DNA from: Firm-08 sp045541535
GTDB taxonomy: Bacteria > Bacillota > Clostridia > Oscillospirales > QAKW01
Length of the DNA stretch: 61,314 nt
Direction of reading: 5' to 3'
Assembly: GCA_045541535.1 (NCBI GenBank)
Contig: JAZQJG010000031.1
Coordinates: 1 to 61,314, forward strand
Below the pieces are notes generated by a model that was given only the letters and a program-made list of their open reading frames with translations, was not told where the DNA came from and made no database searches. Positions 7,698 to 16,619 of the stretch are shown one piece after another. The translations under genes and the position numbers were made by a program. Each line of letters begins with the position of its first letter. Position 1 is the stretch's first letter.

Positions 7698-8075
7698 ATG
7701 AAAAGCTTAGCTGAATTGCAGGCGATCAAAGCCAAGATGGCCAACAAGGTCGTTTTGCGTGAGTACGACGAAAGCTCCGCCGTTCGTGTCGTTGTCGGTA
7801 TGGCAACCTGCGGTATCGCTGCCGGCGCTCGTCCCGTTCTCAACAAGTTTTTGGAAGAAGTTCAGGCCAAGAACCTGAGCAACGTTATGGTTACCCAGAC
7901 CGGTTGTATCGGCATCTGCCGCTACGAGCCCGTAGTGGAGGTTGTTGAGGGTAGCAAGAAGACTACTTACATCAAAATGACCCCTGAAAAGGTTTCTAAG
8001 ATCGTTCACGAGCATCTTGTAAATAACAAGGTTGTTGAAGAATACACCATCGGCGCTGCCGAAGACGCGAAATAA
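7698..8075 (+). CDS. (2Fe-2S) ferredoxin-domain protein, HndB-like
   Basis: 125-residue thioredoxin-like [2Fe-2S] protein resembling HndB of NADP-reducing hydrogenases. Candidate ligands are the Cys in ATCG and the pair in TGCIGICRYEP. The N-terminal about 25 residues (KSLAELQAIKAKM) look like a helical docking segment. Start ATG directly abuts the preceding stop and has GGGAGG about 8 bases upstream. It probably serves as an accessory electron carrier or regulatory subunit of the complex. Confidence 0.88.
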   Translation: MKSLAELQAIKAKMANKVVLREYDESSAVRVVVGMATCGIAAGARPVLNKFLEEVQAKNLSNVMVTQTGCIGICRYEPVVEVVEGSKKTTYIKMTPEKVSKIVHEHLVNNKVVEEYTIGAAEDAK

Positions 8076-8087
8076 GGAGGAATAGAC

Positions 8088-9875
8088 GTGGTAAGAAGCC
8101 ATATTCTTGTATGTGAAGGTACCGGTTGTACCTCTTCCAACGCGCCGGCGATTGTTAAAGCGCTGAACGACGAGTTGGCAGCAAACAACCTGCAGGACGA
8201 AGTCAAGGTCGTAACCACCGGTTGCTTCGGTCTGTGTGCATTGGGCCCCATTATGATCGTGTATCCCGAAGGCGCATTTTACAGCCGTATGACTCCCGAG
8301 CACATTCCGGAGATCGTAAGCGAGCACATCATTAAGGGTAGAATCGTTAAGAAATACCTGTATGAAGAGACTGTCAGCGCAGAAGGTGCTACCAAGTCTC
8401 TGAACGAAACCAACTTCTACGCCAAGCAGCAGCGTGTTGCTTTGCGTAACTGCGGTGTGATTAACCCCGAGGATATCGAGGAGTACATCGCCGTTGACGG
8501 TTATGCCGCTCTGGGTAAGGTTTTGACCGAGTGGACTCCCGCCGACGTTATTAAGTGCATCAGCGATTCCGGTCTGAAGGGCCGTGGCGGTGCAGGCTTC
8601 CCCACCGGTCTGAAGTGGTCTTTGGCCGCCAAGACCGTTGCCGACGTTAAATATGTTTGCTGTAACGCTGACGAGGGTGACCCCGGTGCATTTATGGACC
8701 GTTCCGTTTTGGAAGGTGACCCCCACGCCGTTCTGGAAGCTATGGCCATCGCCGCTTATGCAGTAGGCGCTTGCAGAGGCTTTATCTACGTACGTGCCGA
8801 GTATCCCATCGCCATTCATCGTCTGCAGATCGCCATTGATCAGGCCAGAGAATACGGCCTGCTGGGCGAGGACATCTTCGGTACCGGCTTTAACTTTGAT
8901 ATTGAACTGCGTCTGGGCGCAGGTGCTTTCGTTTGCGGTGAGGAAACTGCTCTGATGACCTCCATCGGCGGTAACCGCGGTGAGCCCCGTCCCCGTCCTC
9001 CTTTCCCCTCCGAGAAAGGTATTTTCGATATCCCCACTATGAACAACAACGTCGAGACCTATGCCAACATTCCTCAGATCGTTCTGAAGGGCGCTGACTG
9101 GTTTGCTTCCATGGGTACCGAGAATTCCAAGGGTACCAAGGTATTCGCTCTGGGCGGTAAGATCAAGAACACCGGTCTGGTGGAGATCCCCATGGGTACT
9201 ACCCTGCGTGAGATCGTTGAGGACATCGGTGGCGGTGTTCCGGACGGTAAGGCCTTCAAGGCGGCCCAGATGGGTGGTCCCTCCGGCGGTTGTATCCCCG
9301 CTTCTCTCATCGACACCAAGGTTGATTATGAATCCCTGGCTGCCGTTGGCGCCATGGTCGGCTCCGGTGGTCTGATCGTTATGGACGAGGACAACTGTAT
9401 GGTTGACATCGCCAAGTTCTTCCTGGAGTTCACCGTTGATGAATCCTGCGGTAAGTGTACCCCCTGCCGTATCGGTACCAAGAGATTGCTGGAGTACCTT
9501 AACAAGATCACCGATGGTAAAGCCACCATGCAGGATCTGGAGGATATGGAAGCTCTCTGCTATCACATCAAGGCTAACTCCTTGTGCGGTCTGGGTCAGA
9601 CGGCTCCCAACCCTGTTCTTTCTACTTTGAGATATTTCCGTGATGAGTATATTGCTCATATTGAAGAAAAGCGTTGCCCCGCCGGCGTATGTAAGAAGCT
9701 GGTACAGTACGTGATCACCGACAAATGTATCGGTTGTACCAAGTGTGCACGTAACTGTCCCGTTAACGCCATCAACGGTACCGTTAAGCAGCCTCACACC
9801 ATTGATCAGAGCAAGTGTATCAAGTGTGGCGCTTGTGTTGACGGTTGTAAGTTCGGCGCTATTATTAAAAAGTAA
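8088..9875 (+). CDS. hydB: Hydrogenase NADH-binding subunit HydB (NuoF-like)
   Basis: 595-residue flavoprotein. The N-terminal thioredoxin-like [2Fe-2S] domain has Cys in CEGTGC and GCFGLC. The central NuoF core has GRGGAGFPTGLKW (FMN/NAD site), CNADEGDPGAFMD, CGEETALMTS and the 4Fe-4S motif ESCGKCTPCR plus a distal Cys. The C-terminal 2x[4Fe-4S] ferredoxin has CIGCTKCARNCP and CIKCGACVDGC. It exchanges electrons between NAD(H), FMN and the Fe-S chain to HydA. The start is GTG with AAGGAGG 7-8 bases upstream. Whether the complex bifurcates electrons with ferredoxin cannot be decided from sequence. Confidence 0.96.
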   Translation: MVRSHILVCEGTGCTSSNAPAIVKALNDELAANNLQDEVKVVTTGCFGLCALGPIMIVYPEGAFYSRMTPEHIPEIVSEHIIKGRIVKKYLYEETVSAEGATKSLNETNFYAKQQRVALRNCGVINPEDIEEYIAVDGYAALGKVLTEWTPADVIKCISDSGLKGRGGAGFPTGLKWSLAAKTVADVKYVCCNADEGDPGAFMDRSVLEGDPHAVLEAMAIAAYAVGACRGFIYVRAEYPIAIHRLQIAIDQAREYGLLGEDIFGTGFNFDIELRLGAGAFVCGEETALMTSIGGNRGEPRPRPPFPSEKGIFDIPTMNNNVETYANIPQIVLKGADWFASMGTENSKGTKVFALGGKIKNTGLVEIPMGTTLREIVEDIGGGVPDGKAFKAAQMGGPSGGCIPASLIDTKVDYESLAAVGAMVGSGGLIVMDEDNCMVDIAKFFLEFTVDESCGKCTPCRIGTKRLLEYLNKITDGKATMQDLEDMEALCYHIKANSLCGLGQTAPNPVLSTLRYFRDEYIAHIEEKRCPAGVCKKLVQYVITDKCIGCTKCARNCPVNAINGTVKQPHTIDQSKCIKCGACVDGCKFGAIIKK

Positions 9876-9892
9876 GAAAGGAACTGAAAATC

Positions 9893-11632
9893 ATGAGTGT
9901 AAATCTTAAGATCAACGGAATTGATGTTACGGTTCCCAAGGGCACGACCATTCTGGAAGCTGCCAGAACCATCGGCGTCGAAATTCCTACGCTGTGCTAT
10001 ATGAAAGAGATCAATGCAATCGGCGCCTGCCGTATTTGCATGGTCGAGGTGAAGGGCGCTAAGGGCCCCGTAGCCGCTTGTGTATACCCCGTAAACGAGG
10101 GTATGGAAGTATTTACCAATACTCCCGCCATCATCAAGGCGAGAAAAACCACCCTGGAGCTGATCCTCTCCAATCATAACAGAAAGTGTCTGTCCTGCGT
10201 CCGTAGCGAAAACTGCGAACTGCAGAAGCTGTGTAAGGAATTCGGCGTTGAAGATTGCGGTCGTTTCGACGGCGACAAGACTCCTTCCACCATTGATGAC
10301 AGCGCCGCTCATATGATCAGAGACAACTCCAAGTGTGTGCTCTGCCGTCGCTGTGTTGCCGTATGTAAGCACAATCAGGGCGTTGACGTTATCGGCGCCG
10401 TTGAAAGAGGCTTTGCTACCAGCATTAACTGCGCATTTGAGGATAATCTGGCTAACAGCCCCTGTATCTCCTGCGGTCAGTGTATCGTAAACTGCCCCAC
10501 CGGCGCTCTGTCCGAGAAGGACGACACCGCCAAGGTATGGGATGCCCTCAAGGATCCTGAAAAGACTGTTATCGTTCAGTTTGCTCCCGCCGTCCGCGCC
10601 GCTATTGGCGAGGAATTCGGTATGCCCATCGGCACCAACGCAGAGGGTAAGATGATTACCGCTATGAAGATGCTGGGCTTTGATAAGGTATTTGATACCA
10701 ACTTCTCTGCCGACCTGACCATTATGGAAGAGGGTACCGAGTTTATTGACCGTGTTCAGAACGGTGGCAAGCTGCCTCTGATCACCTCTTGCTCTCCCGG
10801 TTGGATCAAGTTCTGCGAGTACTACTATCCCGAGTTTATTGAGAATCTGTCCTCTTGCAAATCTCCCCAGCAGATGTTCGGTGCGGTGACCAAGACCTGG
10901 TATGCCGAGAAGAACGGTCTGGATCCCAAGAATATCGTATGCGTCAGCGTAATGCCTTGCGTTGCCAAGAAGTTTGAACTGGGTCGTGACGATCAGGCTG
11001 CCGCCGGTGTTCCCGACGTGGATATCTCTATCACCACCAGAGAGCTGGCCAGAATGATCAAGGCTGCTTGTATCCATATGGAGAATCTGCCCGATAGTAA
11101 GGCTGATAATCCTCTGGGTGAGTACACCGGCGCCGGCGTTATCTTCGGTGCTACCGGTGGCGTTATGGAAGCTGCCCTGCGTACCGCCGTTGAGGTGCTG
11201 ACCGGTAAGGAAGCTCCTTCTCTGGACTTCGTAGAGGTTCGTGGTACCGAAGGTATCAAGGAAGCCACCTACAACGTAAACGGTATGGACATCAACGTTT
11301 GTGTATGCTCCGGCACCGCTAACGCTGCTAAGGTTCTGGATGCTGTTAAGAGCGGCGAGAAGAATTATCACTTCATCGAGGTTATGGGATGCCCCGGCGG
11401 CTGTGTAAACGGCGGCGGTCAGCCCATCCAGCCCGCCAGCGTTACCAACTTCACCGACGTTCGTGCTCTGCGCGCCAAGGTGCTGTATGACATCGACGCT
11501 GCTGCTCCCCGCAGAAAGAGCCATGAGAATCCCGCTGTTAAGGCTGTATACGATGAGTACTTCGGAAAGCCCGGCAGCCACAAGGCTCACGAGATTCTCC
11601 ACACCTCTTACGTTGCACGCAAGAAATACTAA
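9893..11632 (+). CDS. hydA: [FeFe] hydrogenase catalytic subunit HydA
   Basis: 579 residues making or using H2 at the H-cluster, probably of the NADH-dependent group A type found beside NuoE/NuoF-like subunits. Clusters in order: plant-type [2Fe-2S] (C35, C46, C49, C63), His-ligated [4Fe-4S] (H95, C99, C102, C108), two ferredoxin [4Fe-4S] (C148-C158 and C191-C201), then the H-domain with TSCSPGW (298-304), MPCVAKKFE (C356) and MGCPGGCVNGGG (C500, C504). The small-subunit-like tail ends with the SHENPAVKAVYDEYFGKPG segment. TSCSPGW replaces the textbook TSCCPGW. HydE/F/G maturases are not in the window. Confidence 0.96.
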   Translation: MSVNLKINGIDVTVPKGTTILEAARTIGVEIPTLCYMKEINAIGACRICMVEVKGAKGPVAACVYPVNEGMEVFTNTPAIIKARKTTLELILSNHNRKCLSCVRSENCELQKLCKEFGVEDCGRFDGDKTPSTIDDSAAHMIRDNSKCVLCRRCVAVCKHNQGVDVIGAVERGFATSINCAFEDNLANSPCISCGQCIVNCPTGALSEKDDTAKVWDALKDPEKTVIVQFAPAVRAAIGEEFGMPIGTNAEGKMITAMKMLGFDKVFDTNFSADLTIMEEGTEFIDRVQNGGKLPLITSCSPGWIKFCEYYYPEFIENLSSCKSPQQMFGAVTKTWYAEKNGLDPKNIVCVSVMPCVAKKFELGRDDQAAAGVPDVDISITTRELARMIKAACIHMENLPDSKADNPLGEYTGAGVIFGATGGVMEAALRTAVEVLTGKEAPSLDFVEVRGTEGIKEATYNVNGMDINVCVCSGTANAAKVLDAVKSGEKNYHFIEVMGCPGGCVNGGGQPIQPASVTNFTDVRALRAKVLYDIDAAAPRRKSHENPAVKAVYDEYFGKPGSHKAHEILHTSYVARKKY

Positions 11633-11639
11633 TTTTCAT

Positions 11640-11671
11640 AAAAGCCCTGTTTTGACAGGGCTTTTATTTTT
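11640..11671 (+). terminator. Terminator of the hydrogenase operon
   Basis: 11-bp stem AAAAGCCCTGT/ACAGGGCTTTT with a 4-base loop, then ATTTTTT. It begins 8 bases after the hydA stop. Confidence 0.92.
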
Positions 11672-11737
11672 TGCCGGCAGAAAAAAGCAATGTTTTGTCA
11701 AAAATTTTACCAGATTATGAACTTTTTTCCATCAGCG

Positions 11738-11766
11738 TTGACTTGTTTTTCTGTTTGGTCTATAAT
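11738..11766 (+). promoter_or_regulatory. Promoter of the MacB-like ABC gene
   Basis: TTGACT (11738-11743), 17 bases, TATAAT (11761-11766). A strong vegetative promoter 34 bases before the ATG. Confidence 0.88.
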
Positions 11767-11799
11767 TCCATTGTATGATAGACAGAAAGAAGGCTGTAA

Positions 11800-14700
11800 A
11801 TGTTAAGACTTAAAAATATCACAAAACAGTACAAGGCCGGCACCACCACGGTGGAAGCGTTGAAGGGCGTGTCACTTGATTTCAGAAAAAGTGAATTTGT
11901 TTCCATTCTCGGCCCTTCCGGTTGCGGCAAAACTACGATGCTTAATATCATCGGCGGTCTTGATCAATATACTGAAGGTGATCTGGTGATCAACGGCCGC
12001 TCCACCAAAGACTTCAAGGATCGTGATTGGGACGGTTATCGAAATCATTCGGTGGGCTTTGTATTCCAAAGCTACAATTTGATTCCCCATCAGTCGGTAT
12101 TGCAAAACGTGGAGTTGGCACTCAGCCTGTCCGGTGTTTCCCGCGCCGAGCGAAAAAAACGTGCCCGTTTGGCTTTGGAACGGGTAGGACTGGGGGATCA
12201 GCTTAAAAAGCGACCCAGTGAAATGTCCGGTGGCCAGATGCAACGCGTGGCGATTGCCCGTGCCATTGTCAATGATCCTGATATCATTTTGGCCGATGAG
12301 CCCACCGGCGCCTTGGACAGTGAAACCAGCGTACAGGTAATGGAAATTCTTAAAGAAATTTCCAAGGACCGTCTGGTGATTATGGTTACTCACAATCCTG
12401 AACTGGCGGAGACCTATTCCACCCGTATCGTACGGATGCTGGACGGTGTGATCACCAGCGATTCCGCCCCACTCAGCGAGGCGGAAATTGCCGCGGAAAC
12501 GCCTGCCCCTGAAAAGACCAAAAAGAAAAAGAGAGAGAAGAAACCGTCAATGTCCTTTGCTACCTCTTTTGCGCTCTCTCTTAAAAATCTGTTTACCAAA
12601 AAGGGCCGCACGGTGCTCACTTCCTTTGCCGGCAGTATCGGCATCATCGGTATAGCGCTGATTTATGCGGTGTCCAACGGTATGACCGCTTATATTAACG
12701 GTGTGCAGGAGGATACGTTGTCCTCTTATCCGCTCACCATTGAGGCTACCACGGTGGATATCTCCACCCTGATGCAAACCTTTATGGGCGTAGCGGAGGA
12801 GAAAGCAGGGGAGCAAAAGACTCTGGATAAAGTTTATTCTCAGTCGGTGATGGTGGATATGATCACCGCCCTGAACAATATGGAGGATACTGAAAACGAT
12901 CTGCGCTCCTTTAAATCCTATATAGAGAGTCAGCTCAACAACCCCAACAGCTCCTCCGGGCTTAATGATGCCCTTAGCGGTGTGCAATATACCTACAACT
13001 TTGATCTTTTGGTTTATACCAAGGATGAAAAAGGGGATATTGTTTATTCCGACACCCAAGAACTACTCAGCAAAGCGCTGACGGAAAATTTGGGACTGGA
13101 TATGACGGCGATGATGAGCGCAGGGGAAACTATGGGCTTTTCCCCCGAATCCTCACCGATGCCGATGATGGGCGGTAGTGCGCCGATGTGGAACGAGATG
13201 CTGACCGGTAAGGATGGCTCTCTGATCAGTCCGGTGTTGGAAAGCCAATACGACGTGGTGTACGGCTCCTGGCCTAATTCCAAGGAAGAAATCGTTTTGG
13301 TACTCAACGAGAACAATGAGTTGGACGATCTGACCCTTTACGCTTTGGGCCTTGAAACCAAAGAGGAGATCGACGCCGTATTTGATGCGGTGAAGAATAA
13401 AGAAAAATATGAAACCAAGGATCGCTCTTGGAGCTATAAAGAAATCTGCGATATGGAGTTTCGTGTGGTGCTCAATTCCGACTGCTACACCTTGGATGAA
13501 AAGACGGGACTGTATTCCGATCTGCGGGAAACCGATTCCGGTCTGCGGTATTTGTATGATAACGCTATGAAACTCAAGGTCAGCGGCATCATCCGTCCCA
13601 GCGAGGACGCCACCTCCCATATGTTGGGCGGCGCCATCGGTTACACCAGGGCGCTGACCGAGCATATCGTCAACGAAGCCAAAGAGGCGGATTCCATTCA
13701 GGCACAGCTTAAGGATGAGGACACGGATATCTTCACCGGTTTGCCCTTCAAATCCACTACCGGCCGTATGACGGATGAAGAAAAGGAAAAAGAATTTAAA
13801 GACTATATCAAGGATCTCTCCGTTACCGAAAAAGCGGATGCGTATATCAAAATTATGAGCATCCCCGGTGAGGATCAGGTGGCCGCCGCCGTAAAACAGG
13901 CCAAGGATTCCATGAGCCGTGAGCAAATGGAAGAGCAAATGGCCCAGGCTATGAGCCAACAGGTGGGTATGAGCGAAAAGGAAATCGCCGACTACATCAC
14001 CGCTATGAGTGACGAGGATCTGGATACGCTGATTGAAAAAATGGTAGAGGAGCGGGTGCGGGCTCAAATGGCCGCCCAGGTGGAAGCACAGCTTTCTCCC
14101 TTGCCGGATATGCAATTGGCGGCAATGCTGGACGGAGCACTCACCACCTACACCACCCGTCAATGTGCCCAATATCACGACGAGGTGTTGGTATTTTCCG
14201 AAAACACCTACGAGGACAATTTGTCCGAGCTGGGTTACGTGGATCTGGACGATCCGGATACCATTAACCTGTATGCTTCCAGCTTTGAGAATAAGGACAT
14301 CATTGAAGAGGTTATTGCCAACTATAATGATTCCGTGCCCGAGCTTTCTCAAATTCACTACACCGATTATATCGGCATTATGCTTTCTTCCATCACCACC
14401 ATCATCAATGCGATTACCTACGTCTTGATTGCCTTCGTGGCGATTTCGCTGGTGGTTTCTTCCATTATGATTGGTGTTATTACCCTAATTTCGGTGCAGG
14501 AGCGTACCAAAGAGATCGGTATTCTTCGTGCCATCGGCGCTTCCAAGAAAAACGTCTCGGGTATGTTTAATGCCGAAACGGTGATCATAGGATTTTCCTC
14601 CGGTTTGCTGGGTGTATTGGTGACCTATCTCTTATGTATTCCCATCAATGCAATTATTCAGCATCTTACCGGTATTCACAATCTGGCGGCGCAGTTACCT

Positions 14701-14817
14701 CTAAAGGTGGCGGGTATTCTGATATTGATCAGTATCATCCTTACCTTGCTGGCAGGCATTATTCCTTCCCGCTCCGCTGCGAAAAAGGATCCGGTGGTTG
14801 CCCTGCGCACCGAATAA
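11800..14817 (+). CDS. MacB-type ABC transporter, ATPase fused to FtsX-like permease
   Basis: 1005 residues. Residues 1-230 are a LolD/MacB-class ATPase with Walker A GPSGCGKT (38-45), Q-loop Q90, signature SGGQ (143-146) and Walker B IILADEPTG. A Lys-rich linker (about 237-250) leads to the first membrane helix (about 280-298). A very large extracellular domain (about 300-855), rich in Met, Glu and Gln, follows. The last three helices (about 863-895, 925-955, 970-992) contain the FtsX core SVQERTKEIGILRAIGASKK. Such mechanotransmission pumps export lipoproteins, peptides or antibiotics without transporting through the membrane. No bceRS-type regulators are adjacent; it is a single-gene unit. 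Confidence 0.93.
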   Translation: MLRLKNITKQYKAGTTTVEALKGVSLDFRKSEFVSILGPSGCGKTTMLNIIGGLDQYTEGDLVINGRSTKDFKDRDWDGYRNHSVGFVFQSYNLIPHQSVLQNVELALSLSGVSRAERKKRARLALERVGLGDQLKKRPSEMSGGQMQRVAIARAIVNDPDIILADEPTGALDSETSVQVMEILKEISKDRLVIMVTHNPELAETYSTRIVRMLDGVITSDSAPLSEAEIAAETPAPEKTKKKKREKKPSMSFATSFALSLKNLFTKKGRTVLTSFAGSIGIIGIALIYAVSNGMTAYINGVQEDTLSSYPLTIEATTVDISTLMQTFMGVAEEKAGEQKTLDKVYSQSVMVDMITALNNMEDTENDLRSFKSYIESQLNNPNSSSGLNDALSGVQYTYNFDLLVYTKDEKGDIVYSDTQELLSKALTENLGLDMTAMMSAGETMGFSPESSPMPMMGGSAPMWNEMLTGKDGSLISPVLESQYDVVYGSWPNSKEEIVLVLNENNELDDLTLYALGLETKEEIDAVFDAVKNKEKYETKDRSWSYKEICDMEFRVVLNSDCYTLDEKTGLYSDLRETDSGLRYLYDNAMKLKVSGIIRPSEDATSHMLGGAIGYTRALTEHIVNEAKEADSIQAQLKDEDTDIFTGLPFKSTTGRMTDEEKEKEFKDYIKDLSVTEKADAYIKIMSIPGEDQVAAAVKQAKDSMSREQMEEQMAQAMSQQVGMSEKEIADYITAMSDEDLDTLIEKMVEERVRAQMAAQVEAQLSPLPDMQLAAMLDGALTTYTTRQCAQYHDEVLVFSENTYEDNLSELGYVDLDDPDTINLYASSFENKDIIEEVIANYNDSVPELSQIHYTDYIGIMLSSITTIINAITYVLIAFVAISLVVSSIMIGVITLISVQERTKEIGILRAIGASKKNVSGMFNAETVIIGFSSGLLGVLVTYLLCIPINAIIQHLTGIHNLAAQLPLKVAGILILISIILTLLAGIIPSRSAAKKDPVVALRTE

Positions 14818-14824
14818 AGATAAC

Positions 14825-14857
14825 AAAAAAGTGACTTGGTTTCCAAGTCACTTTTTT
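14825..14857. terminator. Bidirectional terminator, ABC gene and SLH amidase
   Basis: 15-bp perfect stem AAAAAAGTGACTTGG/CCAAGTCACTTTTTT with a 3-base loop. The A-run and T-run let it act for both convergent genes. Confidence 0.92.
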
Positions 14858-14860
14858 ATT

Positions 14861-16594
14861 TTAATACCAGAGAAAATATTTCAGAATACCCGAGGCAAAG
14901 GCTTTGGCAAGCTTGGGCTTGTTGTTGATGATCCAGTTGGCGTAGGGGGCATAATCGTGATATTCCACTTCAGCCAGAATGTTGGCCATTTCAGGCAGGC
15001 GAATCTCTTTGTAGGGGAGTTCCGCTTTGCTGTCGTTTACAATGCCCTTGTCCACGGTGGGGGTGAGGGCGGAAAGATATTTGTCCACCGAAGCGGCCAG
15101 ACGCTGGCTTCCGATATTGTCGGAATGGAAGATGATGGAGCCTTGCCAGGAACCGCTGTTTTTAATGCCGGTGGCGTTGGAATGAATGGCTACGTAAACA
15201 TCTGCCTTCATTTTTTTTGCCTCTACCGCGCGTTGGTCCAGGGGTGTTTTGACGTCGGCAATAAATACGGAAAAACCCATTTCCTCCAGCATAGGCTTCA
15301 GCAGGGCGGCAACCGCTTGCATCTGTGCGCCTTCGTTGGTGTTGGGGCCGGTATAGGCGTTGGCCATCTGATTGGAAGGACTGAGATATACCAGACGGGG
15401 ATGAGAAATCAGGTCATAAATGTGGTAAAGCTTGCTGTAGGCGTTGTTTTTCTTGCCGGCGCTGGAACTGCTTTTGGCGGTGTTTGCCGTGTTATAGGCG
15501 GATTGTAAGGGCGCCTTCAGAGCGGCAGGTACTTTGTCGGAAGCAGACATCTTGTCTTTGACGTTTTGCAGCAACTCTTCCAGCAGGGGATCAATATCAA
15601 ATCCCATTTCTCTTGCCACCATTGCCGTCATTTCCTCGCGGGTAATGGGCTTGGTGGGATTCAGATATAGTTTGCCGCTTTCCTTGGCACCGCTCATAAA
15701 TCTGTATTTTGCCACGGCCAGAGCCATATAGGGTCGTGCCCAGGAAGCGATGCGTTGTTGATCGGCAAAGGTAGCCAGTTTCTTTTCAAAGGTTTCTTTT
15801 TCTGCTGCATATTGCGCTTTTGCTGCATCGGTTTCCCCGGCGGCAAGCTGTAGCATTTTGACCATAATAATGGCAACCTCTTGGCGGGTCACGTTGTTTT
15901 GTCCTTTGTAATAATAGGCGTTGCCGTGTTTGTGGCCACTGATGATGCCCAGTTGGGTCAGTGCGCAAACCGACGGCTTGGCCCATTGAACCAGGGTATC
16001 GCTGAAGGGGCTGGTCTCTGCCGTAAACTTGGAGCAATCCAAACCCAAAAAGCGGGCGGCTACCGCCGCGATCTCATAACGGGTCATATTGTTCAGGGGT
16101 AAGGCGTTTCCGTTTTCATCACCGTAGATGATACCCAGCCCGTTTTCGTTACAATAACTCAGATAGGGAAGGGACCAGGCGGAGATGTTGATCTCATCCT
16201 GATAATCCACGTATTTTCTGGGGGAAACAAAAATCAATTGATATTCTTCGCTGACCTGATTGGCTGTGGCGCGCAGATATAAAACGGTGGTTTTTTGATC
16301 CATATGTACCGTCAACAGGCCCAAGGTGTTCAAGGGCACCGGACAGGTTTTGGCCGAATCGGCAAAAACTTCAATTTTCTTGCCTGCTTTTGCTTTCAGG
16401 AACACAGAGGCTTGCTCTGTGTCCGCTGTAAAAGTGAAGGTCAGGGTGTTGGTGTTTGCTTCGGTGCTCACCTCGGTGATCTGCGCATCGGAGCAATGGT
16501 AGGTGAAGGGGAGGACGATGGCAGCAGATGCTACTACAGGCAGAGCTGTCATAAGGGTAAGCACGATTAAAAGTGTTGCAACAATTCGTTTCAC
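14861..16594 (-). CDS. SLH-domain N-acetylmuramoyl-L-alanine amidase-like protein
   Basis: 577 residues with a signal peptide (about 1-25, VKRIVATLLIVLTLMTALP then ASA). A beta-rich domain of about 100 residues precedes three SLH repeats (about 135-330) that bind secondary cell-wall polymer. A Ser/Lys-rich linker follows, then a C-terminal Amidase_3 domain (about 385-577). That domain keeps the Glu in NTNEGAQ, the second zinc His in IHSNATG and the catalytic Glu in AEVEYHD. The first zinc His position reads LSPSNQ instead of DPGHGG. The GTG start at 16594 is chosen because the signal peptide begins there, with GGAAGG upstream. Follows the aroC-like gene after 25 bases, probably same transcript. 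Confidence 0.85.
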   Translation of the reverse strand: MKRIVATLLIVLTLMTALPVVASAAIVLPFTYHCSDAQITEVSTEANTNTLTFTFTADTEQASVFLKAKAGKKIEVFADSAKTCPVPLNTLGLLTVHMDQKTTVLYLRATANQVSEEYQLIFVSPRKYVDYQDEINISAWSLPYLSYCNENGLGIIYGDENGNALPLNNMTRYEIAAVAARFLGLDCSKFTAETSPFSDTLVQWAKPSVCALTQLGIISGHKHGNAYYYKGQNNVTRQEVAIIMVKMLQLAAGETDAAKAQYAAEKETFEKKLATFADQQRIASWARPYMALAVAKYRFMSGAKESGKLYLNPTKPITREEMTAMVAREMGFDIDPLLEELLQNVKDKMSASDKVPAALKAPLQSAYNTANTAKSSSSAGKKNNAYSKLYHIYDLISHPRLVYLSPSNQMANAYTGPNTNEGAQMQAVAALLKPMLEEMGFSVFIADVKTPLDQRAVEAKKMKADVYVAIHSNATGIKNSGSWQGSIIFHSDNIGSQRLAASVDKYLSALTPTVDKGIVNDSKAELPYKEIRLPEMANILAEVEYHDYAPYANWIINNKPKLAKAFASGILKYFLWY

Positions 16595-16619
16595 AAAAAG
16601 ATATTCCTTCCTTATAATA

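Noticed and set aside
7707..11602. Minus-strand frames of 696 and 598 codons opposite hydB and hydA
   Set aside because: Shadows of highly expressed, codon-biased hydrogenase genes; the sense products are certain.
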